Shown here: positions 51,812 to 61,258 of the stretch, piece after piece | How positions within the stretch are numbered: position 1 is the first letter of the stretch | Layout of the letters: each line of letters starts with the position of its first letter | Origin: Bradyrhizobium diazoefficiens | Lineage (GTDB): Bacteria > Pseudomonadota > Alphaproteobacteria > Rhizobiales > Xanthobacteraceae | Direction of reading: 5' to 3' | DNA: 64,000 nt | NCBI RefSeq assembly: GCF_018131185.1 | Contig: NZ_JAFCJE010000004.1 | Span: 620,001 to 684,000 of the forward strand | Translations under genes and position numbers: made by a program | The notes under the pieces: model-generated | The model's database searches: none | What the model was told of the DNA's origin: nothing | What the model saw: the letters and a program-made list of their open reading frames with translations, nothing else

Positions 51812-51915
51812 CCGTCATCCCGGGGCGATGCGAAGCATCGAGCCCGGGATCTCGACCTGTTACCTCGAACCTCTGGATTCCGGGTTCGGTCCTGCGGACC
51901 GCCCCGGAATGACGG
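51812..51915. repeat. Cloverleaf-like intergenic repeat, copy B
   Basis: The ends 51812-51826 (CCGTCATCCCGGGGC) and 51901-51915 (GCCCCGGAATGACGG) are inverted repeats with one mismatch. Inside are GATGC-GAA-GCATC (51827-51839) and GGTCC-TGC-GGACC. It is the same family as the repeat at 24986-25084. It lies 8 bp after the purF stop, suggesting a terminator or mRNA-end function. Confidence 0.75.
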
Positions 51916-51962
51916 CCACGCGGGGGCTTGTCCCGGCCATCCACGCCTGTAAAACCCCCGCC

Positions 51963-52703
51963 ATGACAAAACCTCTCACCTCCCGCATCGCTCTCGTCAC
52001 CGGCGCCTCGCGCGGCATCGGCTTTGCCACCGCGCGTGCGCTGGCCAAGGCCGGTGCGCATATCGTGGCGGTGGCGCGCACGCAGGGCGGGCTCGAGGAA
52101 CTCGACGACGAGATCCGGAAAGACGGCGGCAGCGCCACCCTGGTGCCGCTCAACCTCACTGATTCCGACGGTATCGCGCGTCTCGGCGCCGGCCTGCACG
52201 AGCGCTACGGCAAGCTCGACATCCTCGTCGGCAATGCCGGCGTGCTCGGCCCGTCCTCGCCAATCGGCCATATCGAGCTCAAGACCTTCAACGACGTGAT
52301 GGCCGTCAACGTCTCCGCGAACTTCCAGCTGATCCGCTGCATGGAGCCGTTGCTCAAGCAATCCGACGCCGGCCGCGCTGTGTTCGTCACCTCGGGCGCC
52401 GCCAACAAGGCGACCGCTTATGTCAGCCCCTACGCCGCGTCCAAGGCCGCGCTGGAGACGCTGGCGCGCGCCTGGGCGCAGGAGACCGCGAACACGAAGC
52501 TGCGCGTGAACCTGTTCAACCCCGGCCCGGTCCGCACCCGCATGCGCGCCACGCTGATGCCGGGCGAAGACCCAGCTACGCTCGATCTGCCCGAGCAGGT
52601 CGCCGAATTCATCGTGCCGATGTGCGCGCCCGATTGGACCGAGACCGGCAAGTTCTACGACTACAAGACCCGCAGCCTCATGAGCTTCCGTTCGCCGGCC
52701 TGA
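51963..52703 (+). CDS. Short-chain dehydrogenase/reductase
   Basis: A 246-aa NAD(P)-dependent oxidoreductase. The cofactor motif TGASRGIGFATARAL is at residues ~14-28, NAG at ~95, and the catalytic Ser and Tyr-x-x-x-Lys are in FVTSGAANKATAYVSPYAASKAALET. GPVRTRMRATLMPGEDP follows. Length and motifs fit a classical SDR. It is downstream of purF but separated from it by a repeat, and its substrate is unknown. Confidence 0.88.
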   Translation: MTKPLTSRIALVTGASRGIGFATARALAKAGAHIVAVARTQGGLEELDDEIRKDGGSATLVPLNLTDSDGIARLGAGLHERYGKLDILVGNAGVLGPSSPIGHIELKTFNDVMAVNVSANFQLIRCMEPLLKQSDAGRAVFVTSGAANKATAYVSPYAASKAALETLARAWAQETANTKLRVNLFNPGPVRTRMRATLMPGEDPATLDLPEQVAEFIVPMCAPDWTETGKFYDYKTRSLMSFRSPA

Positions 52704-52782
52704 TTGACTTGACCGCCTCCCCGCGATTGACTGCTGCTGCTCAAGCGGCAGCAGGCCGTAAAACCAAAAAAGGGAGGTTGCC

Positions 52783-53931
52783 ATGGCTCCATGGCATGGC
52801 GGCGCGGATCTTGCGCGTGCACTCGCAAATGTCGCTCGCACCGTCTCCCTTCTGATCGCGGCCGTCGCGTTTACGCTTCCTGGAACGGCGACTGCGGGTG
52901 ACGTGCCGACATTCGCGGTCGATGCCGCCTGGCCAAAGCCGCTGCCCAACAACTGGATCCTCGGCCAGGTTGGCGGCATCACCGTCGACGCGCAGGGCCA
53001 CATCTGGGTGATCCATCGCCCGCGCTCGCTCACCGACGACGAGAAAGGCGCAAGCCTCACCCCGCCGCGCTCCAAATGCTGCGTATCCGCGCCGCCTGTG
53101 CTCGAATTAGACAGCGACGGCAATCTGCTGCGGTCCTGGGGCGGTCCGGGCCAGGGCTACGAGTGGGTCGGGCGCGAGCACGGCATCGAGGTCGACGAAC
53201 GCGGTTTCGTCTGGATCGGCGGCAATGCCGACAACGACAATGCGATCCTGAAATTCACGCTCGACGGCAAGTTCGTCGCTCAGATCGGCAAGATGGCGCC
53301 GAGCCTCGGCAGCAACGACACGACGCAGCTCGGCAAGCCCGCCGAAACCGCAATCGACAAGGAGGCGAACGAAATCTACGTCGCCGACGGCTATGGCAAC
53401 CGCCGCATCATCGTATTCGATGCGACCACGCTCGCCTACAAGCGGCACTGGGGCGCCTACGGCAACAAGCCCAACGACGACAAGCAAGGTCCGTATGATC
53501 CCAAGGCGCCGGTTGCTCAGCAATTCGGCAATCCCGTCCACTGCGTGAAGCTCGCCAATGACGGGCTGGTCTATGTCTGCGACCGCATCAACAACCGTAT
53601 CCAGGTCTTCAGGAAGGACGGCAGCTTCGTGAAGGAGTTCTTCTTCGAGAAGAACACGCTCGGCAACGGCGCGGTGTGGGACATCGCGATCTGGCCCGAT
53701 CCGAAGCAGACCTATCTGCTCAGCGCCGACGGCGAGAACAACGAGATCCGGGTGATCAAGCGTGAGGACGGCAGCGTGGTCGGCAGCTTCGGCCATAGCG
53801 GCCGCAACGCCGGACAATTCCACTGGGTCCATGCCATGGCGATCGACGCCAAGGGTAACGTCTATACCGCCGAGGTCGACACCGGAAAGCGCATCCAGAA
53901 ATTCAAGCTGACATCGGACGCGCTGAAATAG
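52783..53931 (+). CDS. Secreted NHL-repeat beta-propeller protein
   Basis: A 382-aa exported protein. The signal peptide is VSLLIAAVAFTLPGTATAG. At least five NHL-like blades follow, for example ILGQVGGITVDAQGHIWVIHR, EHGIEVDERGFVWIGGNADNDNAILKFTLDGKFV, ADGYGNRRIIVFD, DGLVYVCDRINNRIQVFRKDG and HAMAIDAKGNVYTAEVDTGKRIQKF. The fold resembles peptidylglycolate-lyase-type and 6-bladed propellers. A GGGAGG site fixes the start. A hairpin at 53965-53993 ends it. Catalysis is not evident; binding or hydrolysis of a small molecule is possible. Confidence 0.82.
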   Translation: MAPWHGGADLARALANVARTVSLLIAAVAFTLPGTATAGDVPTFAVDAAWPKPLPNNWILGQVGGITVDAQGHIWVIHRPRSLTDDEKGASLTPPRSKCCVSAPPVLELDSDGNLLRSWGGPGQGYEWVGREHGIEVDERGFVWIGGNADNDNAILKFTLDGKFVAQIGKMAPSLGSNDTTQLGKPAETAIDKEANEIYVADGYGNRRIIVFDATTLAYKRHWGAYGNKPNDDKQGPYDPKAPVAQQFGNPVHCVKLANDGLVYVCDRINNRIQVFRKDGSFVKEFFFEKNTLGNGAVWDIAIWPDPKQTYLLSADGENNEIRVIKREDGSVVGSFGHSGRNAGQFHWVHAMAIDAKGNVYTAEVDTGKRIQKFKLTSDALK

Positions 53932-53964
53932 CGTCTGGACGCATTTTGACCAAAAGTTAACCGA

Positions 53965-53993
53965 CGGATGACGCTACGACGCAGTGTCATCCG
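53965..53993 (+). terminator. Hairpin after the NHL protein gene
   Basis: CGGATGACGCT (53965-53975) pairs with AGTGTCATCCG (53983-53993), an 11-bp stem with one G-U pair and loop ACGACGC, 34 bp after the stop codon. There is only a weak T-run (GCTTTAGG). Probable terminator separating it from the next gene. Confidence 0.55.
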
Positions 53994-54100
53994 GCTTTAG
54001 GTGCATTGCCGCCGGGCGTGGGACAGGCTAGAGCCATCAGCCGGAAAGAAAAGCTTCGCAAGAGAGCCGTCCGCATATTTGACAATGGAGGAAACCTTTT

Positions 54101-55327
54101 ATGACGACGACGTTCGCACGCCGTTCCGCGGCCCTTCTGGCCTGTGCCGCCTTCGGTTTTGCCACATCTGCTTTCGCCCAGGACAAGACCATCAAGATCG
54201 GCGTGCTCAACGACATGTCGAGCCTCTATGCCGACATCGGTGGCCCGAACTCGGTCGCGGCGGTCAAGATGGCGGTCGAGGATTCTGGCCTGAAGGCCAA
54301 GGGCTGGACCATCGAGGTCCTCTCCGGCGACCACCAGAACAAGCCCGACATCGGCGTCAACATCGCCCGGCAATGGATCGACGCCGACAAGGTCGACGCC
54401 ATCGCTGACACGCCGAGCTCCGGCGTTGCGCTCGCCGTGAGCAACCTCGTCAAGGAAAAGAACGCGGTGCTGCTCAATTCGGGCGCGGCCACCGCAGACC
54501 TCACCGGCAAGGCCTGCACGCCCAACACCGTGTCCTTTACTTACGACACCTACATGCTCGCCAACGGCACCGGCAAGGCGCTGACCAAGGCGGGCGGCGA
54601 CAGCTGGTTCTTCCTCACCGCGGACTACGCCTTCGGCCATGCGCTGGAGCGTGATACCGGCGCGGTCGTCACGGCCACGGGCGGCAAGGTGCTCGGCGGC
54701 GTCAAGCACCCGCTCAACACGGCGGACTTCTCCTCCTTCCTGCTCCAGGCGCAGTCCTCAAAAGCCAAGATCATCGGCCTCGCCAATGCGGGCGGCGACA
54801 CCACCAACGCGATCAAGCAAGCTGCCGAGTTCGGCATCGTCCAGGGCGGTCAGAAGCTCGCCGCCCTGCTGCTGTTCATCAACGACGTGCACTCGCTCGG
54901 CCTGAAGACCGCGCAGGGCCTGACCTTCACCGAGTCCTTCTATTGGGACCTCAACGACCAGACTCGCGAATGGTCGAAGCGCTTCCAGAAGGTCTCTCCC
55001 AAGGGCTCGATGCCCTCGATGACGGTTGCAGGCCTCTATGCCGAGATCCTGCATTACCTGAAGGCGATGGACGCGCTCGGCAGCAATCCGCGTGACGGCG
55101 CCAAGGTCGTCGCCAAGATGAAGGAGCTGCCGACCGACGATCCGCTGTTCGGCAAGGGCCCGCTGCGCCAGGACGGACGCCGCCTCATCCCCGCCTATCT
55201 GTTCGAGGTGAAGAAGCCCGAGGAGTCGAAGGGACCGTGGGACTATTACAAGCTGGTCTCCACCATCGCGCCGGAAGATGCGGCCAAGCCGCTCAAGGAC
55301 AGCGACTGTCCGCTGGTGAAGAAGTGA
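54101..55327 (+). CDS. Branched-chain-amino-acid-type solute-binding protein
   Basis: A 408-aa periplasmic receptor of the Peripla_BP_6 (LivJ-like) family. The signal peptide is AALLACAAFGFATSAFA. The mature protein begins QDKTIKIGVLNDMSSLYADIGGPNSVAAVKMAVED; the ligand lobe has ADTPSSGVALAVSNLVKEKNAVLLNSG and FFLTADYAFGHALERDTG. No transporter genes follow, so its partner permease and ATPase are elsewhere. Such orphan receptors in rhizobia often bind aromatic or branched-chain compounds; ligand unknown. GGAGG precedes the ATG. Confidence 0.85.
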   Translation: MTTTFARRSAALLACAAFGFATSAFAQDKTIKIGVLNDMSSLYADIGGPNSVAAVKMAVEDSGLKAKGWTIEVLSGDHQNKPDIGVNIARQWIDADKVDAIADTPSSGVALAVSNLVKEKNAVLLNSGAATADLTGKACTPNTVSFTYDTYMLANGTGKALTKAGGDSWFFLTADYAFGHALERDTGAVVTATGGKVLGGVKHPLNTADFSSFLLQAQSSKAKIIGLANAGGDTTNAIKQAAEFGIVQGGQKLAALLLFINDVHSLGLKTAQGLTFTESFYWDLNDQTREWSKRFQKVSPKGSMPSMTVAGLYAEILHYLKAMDALGSNPRDGAKVVAKMKELPTDDPLFGKGPLRQDGRRLIPAYLFEVKKPEESKGPWDYYKLVSTIAPEDAAKPLKDSDCPLVKK

Positions 55328-55361
55328 CCGCGTAGCGGTCGCGCGCTATCTCCGTAAGATC

Positions 55362-55385
55362 ATGCCCGGGGCTCGCCCCGGGCAT
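55362..55385 (+). terminator. Strong hairpin after the solute-binding protein
   Basis: ATGCCCGGGG (55362-55371) pairs exactly with CCCCGGGCAT (55376-55385), tetraloop CTCG, followed by TTGCGTCTTTG. It lies 35 bp after the stop and also faces the 3' end of the convergent MFS gene, so it may serve both transcripts. Confidence 0.65.
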
Positions 55386-55420
55386 TTGCGTCTTTGCCAC
55401 GGCGCTGAGGCGCCTTCTCC

Positions 55421-56686
55421 CTACGAGACCTGCGAGACCGGCTTGATCCCACCCAGCGATCGCACCGCGATCACCACGCAGACTACCATCAACGCCGCCG
55501 CGAGCAGGAACGGCGCGCCGGGCAGATGCAGCGGCGCGCCGGCGCCGATGAAATAGGAAAAAGTCAGTGTGAACAGGAACGGGCCGACGAGCTGCGACAC
55601 GCTCTGCACGCTCGCGGTCGCGCCCTGCAACTGGCCCTGCTGATCGGGTGCAACCAGCCGCGTCATCAACGATTGCGAGGCGGCCCCGGAGATACCCCAC
55701 AGCGACAAGACCGGAATTCCGAGCCAAGACAGCGGTCCGGTCGGCGCAGCACCCAGGATCACGAATCCGAGCGCGCCACAGCACAGGCCGAGCAACAGCG
55801 CGTTCCGCTCGCCGAGCACGCGCACGATCGGGCCAATTGCGAGTCCCTGCACCACCATGGCGCAGATGCCGACCATCGCCAGCGTCAACCCCACGGTCTT
55901 GGAATCCCACCCATAGCGGTAGGTTGCATAGAGCACGAAGGTCGAGGGCAGCACGACATGGGCGACCTGCGCGATGAAATTGACGACCGACAAGGCGGCC
56001 AGCAGCGCATTGGATCGCAACAGACGCAGCGCCCCGAGCGGACTGGCACTTCGCCAGCGGAACGGCGCGCGCTTGTCCGGCGCGAGCGATTCCGGCAAGA
56101 CGAAGAGCCCGTAAAGCGCATTGGCGAAGCTGAGAGCTGCCGAGGCCCAGAAGGGCAGGCGCGGATCGAGGTCGCCGAGCAGGCCGCCGAGCGCCGGCCC
56201 CAGGATGAAGCCGGCACCGAAGGCCGCGCCAATCCTGCCGAAGACCGCCGCGCGCCGCTCCGGCGGCGTGACGTCCGAGATGTAGGCGAATGCGGTCGAG
56301 ATGCTCGCCGAGGTGACGCCCGAGATCACGCGGCCGATGAACAGCCAGACCAGAGACGGCGCCAGCGCCATCAGCACGTAGTCGGCCGCGAGGCCGAAAT
56401 TCGACAGCAGCACCACCGGCCGACGGCCGAAGCGGTCCGACAGCGCGCCGAGCAGCGGCGAGAACACGAACTGCATCAGGGCCCAGGCGGTGCCGAACAG
56501 GCCGAAGATGCGGGCCGCGTGCGCCGTGTCGTTGTCGACGAAGCTCTCGATCAGCTTGGGCAGGATCGGCATGATCACGCCGAGCGCGAGCATATCCAGC
56601 AGGATAGTGACGAAGATGAAGACCACCGCGCCGCGACGGACCGGCGGCGCGCTCTGCGCCGTCGCCTCGCCGGCGCCGTCACTCAC
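55421..56686 (-). CDS. TetA-like MFS drug exporter
   Basis: A 421-aa inner-membrane antiporter of the TCR/Tet subgroup with 12 predicted helices. The motif A loop [17 protein letters not shown] is intact, and the first helix with [19 protein letters not shown] matches TetA-type proteins. [23 protein letters not shown] corresponds to motif C, which marks exporters. The substrate may be tetracycline-like or another small molecule; chromosomal copies in rhizobia are usually uncharacterised. Its start overlaps the der stop by 4 bp (ATGA), so the two are translationally coupled. Confidence 0.88.
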   Translation of the reverse strand: MSDGAGEATAQSAPPVRRGAVVFIFVTILLDMLALGVIMPILPKLIESFVDNDTAHAARIFGLFGTAWALMQFVFSPLLGALSDRFGRRPVVLLSNFGLAADYVLMALAPSLVWLFIGRVISGVTSASISTAFAYISDVTPPERRAAVFGRIGAAFGAGFILGPALGGLLGDLDPRLPFWASAALSFANALYGLFVLPESLAPDKRAPFRWRSASPLGALRLLRSNALLAALSVVNFIAQVAHVVLPSTFVLYATYRYGWDSKTVGLTLAMVGICAMVVQGLAIGPIVRVLGERNALLLGLCCGALGFVILGAAPTGPLSWLGIPVLSLWGISGAASQSLMTRLVAPDQQGQLQGATASVQSVSQLVGPFLFTLTFSYFIGAGAPLHLPGAPFLLAAALMVVCVVIAVRSLGGIKPVSQVS

Positions 56687-58068
56687 GACGGGCGCTTGCG
56701 CTTATGCGCAAAGGGATTGGCCTTCTCGCGCAAGGTGATGCGCACCGGCGTGCCCGGCAGGTCGAAGGACTCTCGCATGGAATTGGTGAGGTAGCGCAAA
56801 TAGGACTGCGGTACCGCGTCGGCGCGCGAGCAGAACAGCACGAAGCTCGGCGGGCGCGCCTTGTTCTGCGTGATATAGTTCAGCTTCAGCCTGCGGCCGG
56901 AGACGGCGGGCGGCGGATTGGCCTGGACCGCCTGCTCGAACCAGCGATTGAGCGCCGAGGTCGGCACGCGCCTGTTCCAGACCGCATAGGCATCCTGAAT
57001 CGCCTGCATCAAGCGGTCGATGCCCTCGCCCATCAGGCCCGAGACCGCGACGATCGGCACGCCCTTGACCTGCGGCAGCCAGTGATCGGCATCACGACGC
57101 AGGCTCGAGATCGCGCCGCCGCCCTTGGTCTCCATCAGATCCCATTTGTTGACGGCGAGCACGATTGCCCGGCCCTCGCGCTCGATCAGATCCGCAATAC
57201 GGAGATCCTGCTCCTCAAAACGGTTCTGCGTGTCCATCATCAGGACGACGACTTCGGCAAAGCGCACCGCGCGCAGCGCGTCGGCGACCGAGAGCTTTTC
57301 CAGCTTCTCCTCGATGCGCGAACGGCGGCGCAGGCCCGCGGTGTCGAACACGCGAAAATCGCGGCCCTTCCAGTTGATCTCGACTGCGATGGAATCGCGC
57401 GTGGTGCCGGCCTCAGGGCTCGTCAGCAGGCGCTCCTCGCCGAGCAGATGATTGATCAGCGTCGACTTGCCGGCATTTGGCCGGCCGACGATGGCGACCC
57501 GGATCGGGCGCGTCGCGGCCTCTTCCTCGGTGAGCTGTGAGTCGTCGTCCTCCGTCTCGTCTTCGTGGACGGGCTCCGGCATCAGCTTGGCGAGCTCATC
57601 GTAGAGCTCGCCCATGCCCTCGCCGTGTTCGGCCGAGATCTGAATGGGATCGCCGAGGCCGAGCGCAAAGGCTTCCATCGCGCCGGCATCGCCGTGCTTG
57701 CCCTCGCTCTTGTTGGCGACCAGCAGCACCGGCTTGTTGGCTTTGCGGGCGAAATCGGCGAAGGCGCGATCGGTGGGCGTGAGGCCGACGCGAGCGTCGA
57801 TGACGAAGAACAGCGCATCCGCCTGCGCGATCGCGGTCTCGGTCTGCTCCTGCATGCGCGCGGTCAGTGAGCCCTTGGCGCCCTCGTCGAGGCCGGCGGT
57901 ATCGATGATGGTGAATTCGAGATCGCCGAGCCTGGCATCCCCCTCGCGGCGGTCGCGGGTGACGCCCGGCAGGTCATCGACGAGCGCGAGCTTCTGTCCG
58001 ACCAGACGGTTGAACAGCGTCGACTTGCCGACATTGGGCCGGCCGATGATGGCGATTGTGAAGGGCAT
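56683..58068 (-). CDS. der: Ribosome-biogenesis GTPase Der (EngA)
   Basis: A 461-aa cytoplasmic protein with two tandem GTPase domains and a KH-like domain, needed for 50S assembly. G1 motifs are GRPNVGKST (residue ~9) and GRPNAGKST (~195); switch II motifs DTAG appear in both domains; the second domain has NKWD while the first has NKSE in the NKxD position. The C-terminal KH part contains [10 protein letters not shown]...[12 protein letters not shown]. The start is fixed by [17 protein letters not shown]. It follows a lipoprotein gene and overlaps the exporter gene. Confidence 0.96.
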   Translation of the reverse strand: MPFTIAIIGRPNVGKSTLFNRLVGQKLALVDDLPGVTRDRREGDARLGDLEFTIIDTAGLDEGAKGSLTARMQEQTETAIAQADALFFVIDARVGLTPTDRAFADFARKANKPVLLVANKSEGKHGDAGAMEAFALGLGDPIQISAEHGEGMGELYDELAKLMPEPVHEDETEDDDSQLTEEEAATRPIRVAIVGRPNAGKSTLINHLLGEERLLTSPEAGTTRDSIAVEINWKGRDFRVFDTAGLRRRSRIEEKLEKLSVADALRAVRFAEVVVLMMDTQNRFEEQDLRIADLIEREGRAIVLAVNKWDLMETKGGGAISSLRRDADHWLPQVKGVPIVAVSGLMGEGIDRLMQAIQDAYAVWNRRVPTSALNRWFEQAVQANPPPAVSGRRLKLNYITQNKARPPSFVLFCSRADAVPQSYLRYLTNSMRESFDLPGTPVRITLREKANPFAHKRKRPS

Positions 58069-58120
58069 CGGTCATTCGTGCGCTGCCGGGGCAGTGCCTG
58101 TCAATGTATTGGAGACAATT

Positions 58121-58180
58121 GTTTGAGCACGATCTTTTCGGAAAATCGCTTCACGCTTTTCCGGACCATGCTCTAGCGCG
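58121..58180 (-). repeat. Dispersed palindromic repeat, copy 2 (over the lipoprotein stop)
   Basis: Read on the minus strand it shares the CGCGCTAG, GTGAAGCG.TTTTCCG and TGCTCAAAC blocks with the copy at 5945-6017. It contains the stop codon of the lipoprotein gene (58173-58175) and lies between that gene and der. Confidence 0.72.
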
Positions 58181-58724
58181 AGAAGCTGCCGCTCGGCAGC
58201 GGCGCCGGGAAACCACCCTGCGGCTGCTGCTGAGTGGTCTGGGTCGGTTGCCCCTGCTGGACCGGCTGGTCCGGCGGCGGCGCGGTGGTGCGCTTGCGGA
58301 CGATCTTGTGCTTGGGCGGCGGAGCGGCCGTGGGCGGCGCCGCCTCCGGCTGGGCCTCGCCGTCGACTTCGCCGGCAGGTGCCTCAGCCGGCGCGACTGC
58401 CGCTGCGGCCGGCTGTCTGGTGTGCTTCGCCTTGGAGCCCTTCGCCGGCCTGGCCGGCTCGGGCGGCGGCTCCGCAGGCAAAGCCGCGACCGCAGGCGCG
58501 TTCGGATCGGGCTGTTGCTGCGCACCCTTGTAAAGGTCTCTCGGTACGCCCTGCTCGAGGCCAGGCACCCCCTCCGGGAACACCGGCTTGCGGTCGCCCG
58601 GCAGCTTTTTCTTGGTGTCGAGGAAGTCGAGCATATCGCTTGGATCGAAGCTGGAGCAGCCGCCCAGGACGCCTGTGAAGGCGATCAGGACGGCGGCTGC
58701 GATCAAGCGTGGCGTGCGGCGCAT
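58173..58724 (-). CDS. Pro/Ala-rich lipoprotein between the TPR gene and der
   Basis: A 183-aa protein. Signal with lipobox: LIAAAVLIAFTGVLGGC, modified cysteine before SSFDPSDMLDFLDTKKKLPGD. A short conserved-looking stretch follows (KPVFPEGVPGLEQGVPRDLYKG), then a Pro/Ala/Gln-rich low-complexity C-terminus with QQPQGG and PLPSGSFSR. In many proteobacteria this slot between a YfgM-like TPR gene and der holds bamB; here there is no beta-propeller. Envelope location is certain from the lipobox; function is not known. Confidence 0.75.
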   Translation of the reverse strand: MRRTPRLIAAAVLIAFTGVLGGCSSFDPSDMLDFLDTKKKLPGDRKPVFPEGVPGLEQGVPRDLYKGAQQQPDPNAPAVAALPAEPPPEPARPAKGSKAKHTRQPAAAAVAPAEAPAGEVDGEAQPEAAPPTAAPPPKHKIVRKRTTAPPPDQPVQQGQPTQTTQQQPQGGFPAPLPSGSFSR

Positions 58725-58768
58725 CGTGTGTCTCGTTACGTCAGAGGGCCCGTCGGTCAGCTTCTTGG

Positions 58769-59428
58769 TCAGCTCTTGGCGACGGGCGGCAGCAGGGCCT
58801 GGAGAGCTTCGGCGCGCGAGCGCAGGCCGGGCGGCGTTTCGCCGTCTTCGCCAATCGCGTCGAGCCATTTGCGGGCCGCGGTCATGTCGTTGTTGCGCCA
58901 GGCCGACAGCGCCAGCATCTCGCGGGCGGTGTGCCGGAAGGTCGATTTCGATTTCGGCGCGCCAGCGGCCTCCAGCCGCTGCTGCATATCGGCATAGCTG
59001 GCGCTGTCGAGCAGCAGGCCGGCGGCACGGATCTTCGCCAGATCCTGCCACTCACCGCCCACGCCGCGGTCGGCAGCAATGTCGTCATAGATCTTGGCGG
59101 CGGCCTTCGGATCGCGGCTGGCGGCCTCGGCGGCGGCGCGCAGCCGCGCCAGGGTGCGATAGCCCGACGGCGCCTTGGCGGCCAGCTCGGTGAAGGCGGC
59201 CTCCGACTCTGCGTGCTTGTCCTGCTCGGACAGCTCGGCGGCCTTCTCGAAGGCAGCGCCGGCCTCGGCGGCCTTCCGGGCCTCCAGATACTTATAACCC
59301 TGCCAGCCAGCGGCGGCGGCCACGACCAGCACCATCAAGGCGATGAAGACAATCGAATACTTGTCCCACAGCTTCTTGAACTGTTCGCGACGTACTTCCT
59401 CGTCGACTTCGTCAAATAATTCAGACAC
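58769..59428 (-). CDS. YfgM-like tetratricopeptide membrane protein
   Basis: A 219-aa protein with a cytoplasmic N-terminus (MSELFDEVDEEVRREQFKKLWDKY), one membrane helix (IVFIALMVLVVAAAAGWQGYKYLE), and a periplasmic TPR-like helical domain of roughly four repeats (AAEAGAAFEKAAELSEQDKHAESEAAFTELA...). This is the architecture of YfgM, a partner of the SecYEG/PpiD chaperone machinery. It is first in the YfgM-lipoprotein-der-MFS run. The gap before the acyl-CoA ligase (59429-59593) shows only a hairpin. Confidence 0.85.
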   Translation of the reverse strand: MSELFDEVDEEVRREQFKKLWDKYSIVFIALMVLVVAAAAGWQGYKYLEARKAAEAGAAFEKAAELSEQDKHAESEAAFTELAAKAPSGYRTLARLRAAAEAASRDPKAAAKIYDDIAADRGVGGEWQDLAKIRAAGLLLDSASYADMQQRLEAAGAPKSKSTFRHTAREMLALSAWRNNDMTAARKWLDAIGEDGETPPGLRSRAEALQALLPPVAKS

Positions 59429-59561
59429 TTATGCTAATCCCATGCCCGTCCGGGTGCGCGCGCCGAAGCGTCCGCGTCAGGAATCCCGTCCCCACGTGGC
59501 GGCGAGGTACCCTAACGATATGGCGGTGGCAAGGCAAAGCGAGCCCGATCAAGGTGTTAAC

Positions 59562-59582
59562 CACCCGGGAGGAGCCCGGGTG
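59562..59582 (-). terminator. Hairpin after the acyl-CoA ligase
   Basis: CACCCGGG (59562-59569) pairs with CCCGGGTG (59575-59582), loop AGGAG. On the minus strand it lies 12 bp after the ligase stop codon, without a strong U-run. Confidence 0.45.
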
Positions 59583-59593
59583 CGGCTGCCCGG

Positions 59594-61186
59594 TCAGGCT
59601 CCCAAGAGCTCCCGCAGCTGCCGCTTCAGTACCTTGCCGTTGGCATTGCGCGGCAGCGGGTCCGCCGTGATTGCCACGGTCTCGGGAACCTTGTAGTCGG
59701 ACAGGCGCTCCGCACACCAGGCACGCAGCGCCTCACCGGCGACGGGCTCCCGCGTCACCACCACGGCGTGAACGCGCTCGCCCAGCACGGGGCAAGCCCT
59801 GGCGATGATCGCACTCTCGACCACCGCGGGATGGCCGGCCAGCACGGATTCGACCTCGGCCGAATAGATCTTCAGGCCGCCGCGATTGATCATGTCCTTC
59901 TGCCGGTCGAACACGCGGACGAACCCTTCCGCATCGACCGAACCGAGATCGCCCGAGTGCCAGAATCCGCCGGTGAAGCTCTCGGCGGTCGCCTTCGGAT
60001 TGTTCCAATAGCCCTTGATGACGGAGGCGCTCCGGATCCAGAGCTCGCCGATCTCGCCATGGGGCAGCTCGCGCCCGTCCGGATCCATCGCCACGATGCG
60101 CGTGCCGGAACACGGCAGGCCGACGCTGTCGATGTGGCTCTCGGTCAGCTCGCCCGGCATGATCGTCGAGGGTGACGTCGTCTCGGTCGCGCCGTAGCAG
60201 TTCATCAGCTTCAGGCCGGGGATCTTCGCCTTGAGCTTTTCGATGGTCGCGACCGGCATTGGCGCGCCGCCGAAACCGCCGATGCGCCAGCTCGACAGAT
60301 CGTAGCTGTCGAAGTCAGGCTGAAGCAGACAGAGATTGTACATCGCCGGTACCATCACCGTGTAGGTGACGCGCTCGCGCGCGGCGAGCTTGAGGTAATC
60401 GGCGGCCTTGAACTCGGGCATGATGATCAGCGCACCACTGCTGCGGACCATGGTGGTGATGTTGGCGACGATTCCGGTGACATGACCGAGCGGCACGGCA
60501 GCGATCGAGCGGTCCGCTTCCGTCAATTGCAGGCAGGACACGAACACCATCGAGGAATGGATGATGTTGCAATGGGCCAGCATCGCGCCCTTCGGCTTGC
60601 CTGTCGTGCCCGAGGTGTAGAGGATCATCGCGGTATCCTCCTCGCTCGTTTCGACCGGTGCCGATGCCGGATCGTTATCGCAGAGCGCAGCGAAGCGCGA
60701 GCGAGCCGGATCGTCGTCGATGGCGAGGCGGTGGACCAGGTCGGGCACGTCCTGCGCGTCGGGCAGCCGCTCTGCGAGCCCTGCTTCGTGGATCAGGATC
60801 TTCGCGCCGCAATCGGCGAGGACATAGGCGATCTCCGGCTTCTGCTGGCGCGTGCTGAGCAGCACGGTGACCAGCCCCTCATGCGCGGCGGCGAAGAGCA
60901 GCAGCGGAAATTCGATGCGGTTGCCGAGCAGGATCGCGACGCGGTCGCCGCGCCGCAATCCCAGCTTGCGAAAACCCGCCGCGATCCGCGTCGCCTGCTC
61001 GACGGCCTGCCGCCAGCTCAGCCGGACATTGCCTGCGATCAGCGCCTCGCCATCGGCGTTGCGGGCGCGGGCGTCCGCGATCATCGCCCACAGGTTTGCC
61101 GGCCGGTCGCAAAAGGCCGACACCACTCGATCGCCAAAGCGCGCCTCGCGCCGCATCGGCGGGATCTCAGATTGCGACCAGTCCAT
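59594..61186 (-). CDS. Acyl-CoA ligase (adenylate-forming enzyme)
   Basis: A ~530-aa ATP-dependent ligase that activates a carboxylic acid as an acyl-AMP and then as a CoA thioester. The AMP-binding P-loop is ILYTSGTTGKPKGAMLAH, followed by CYGATETTSPS, the HSGDLGSVD motif with the ATP-ribose Asp, and the C-terminal catalytic lysine in PLPRNANGKVLKRQL. I prefer the ATG at 61186 (GGGGA upstream); an ATG at 61225 would add 13 residues. Chain-length preference cannot be read. No transporter or other degradation gene is adjacent. Confidence 0.9.
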   Translation of the reverse strand: MDWSQSEIPPMRREARFGDRVVSAFCDRPANLWAMIADARARNADGEALIAGNVRLSWRQAVEQATRIAAGFRKLGLRRGDRVAILLGNRIEFPLLLFAAAHEGLVTVLLSTRQQKPEIAYVLADCGAKILIHEAGLAERLPDAQDVPDLVHRLAIDDDPARSRFAALCDNDPASAPVETSEEDTAMILYTSGTTGKPKGAMLAHCNIIHSSMVFVSCLQLTEADRSIAAVPLGHVTGIVANITTMVRSSGALIIMPEFKAADYLKLAARERVTYTVMVPAMYNLCLLQPDFDSYDLSSWRIGGFGGAPMPVATIEKLKAKIPGLKLMNCYGATETTSPSTIMPGELTESHIDSVGLPCSGTRIVAMDPDGRELPHGEIGELWIRSASVIKGYWNNPKATAESFTGGFWHSGDLGSVDAEGFVRVFDRQKDMINRGGLKIYSAEVESVLAGHPAVVESAIIARACPVLGERVHAVVVTREPVAGEALRAWCAERLSDYKVPETVAITADPLPRNANGKVLKRQLRELLGA

Positions 61187-61258
61187 CGGAACGTCCCCGG
61201 CTTGTCGTTTTGTCAACTTCCGCACACGTATGTCCGGATCGCGTCTTGCGCTGACCGG

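Noticed and set aside
50517..53123. An 868-codon minus-strand open frame across purF, the SDR and the NHL gene
   Set aside because: Shadow of three genes on the plus strand; no motif, no ribosome-binding site, repetitive Arg/Gly/Ala/His composition.
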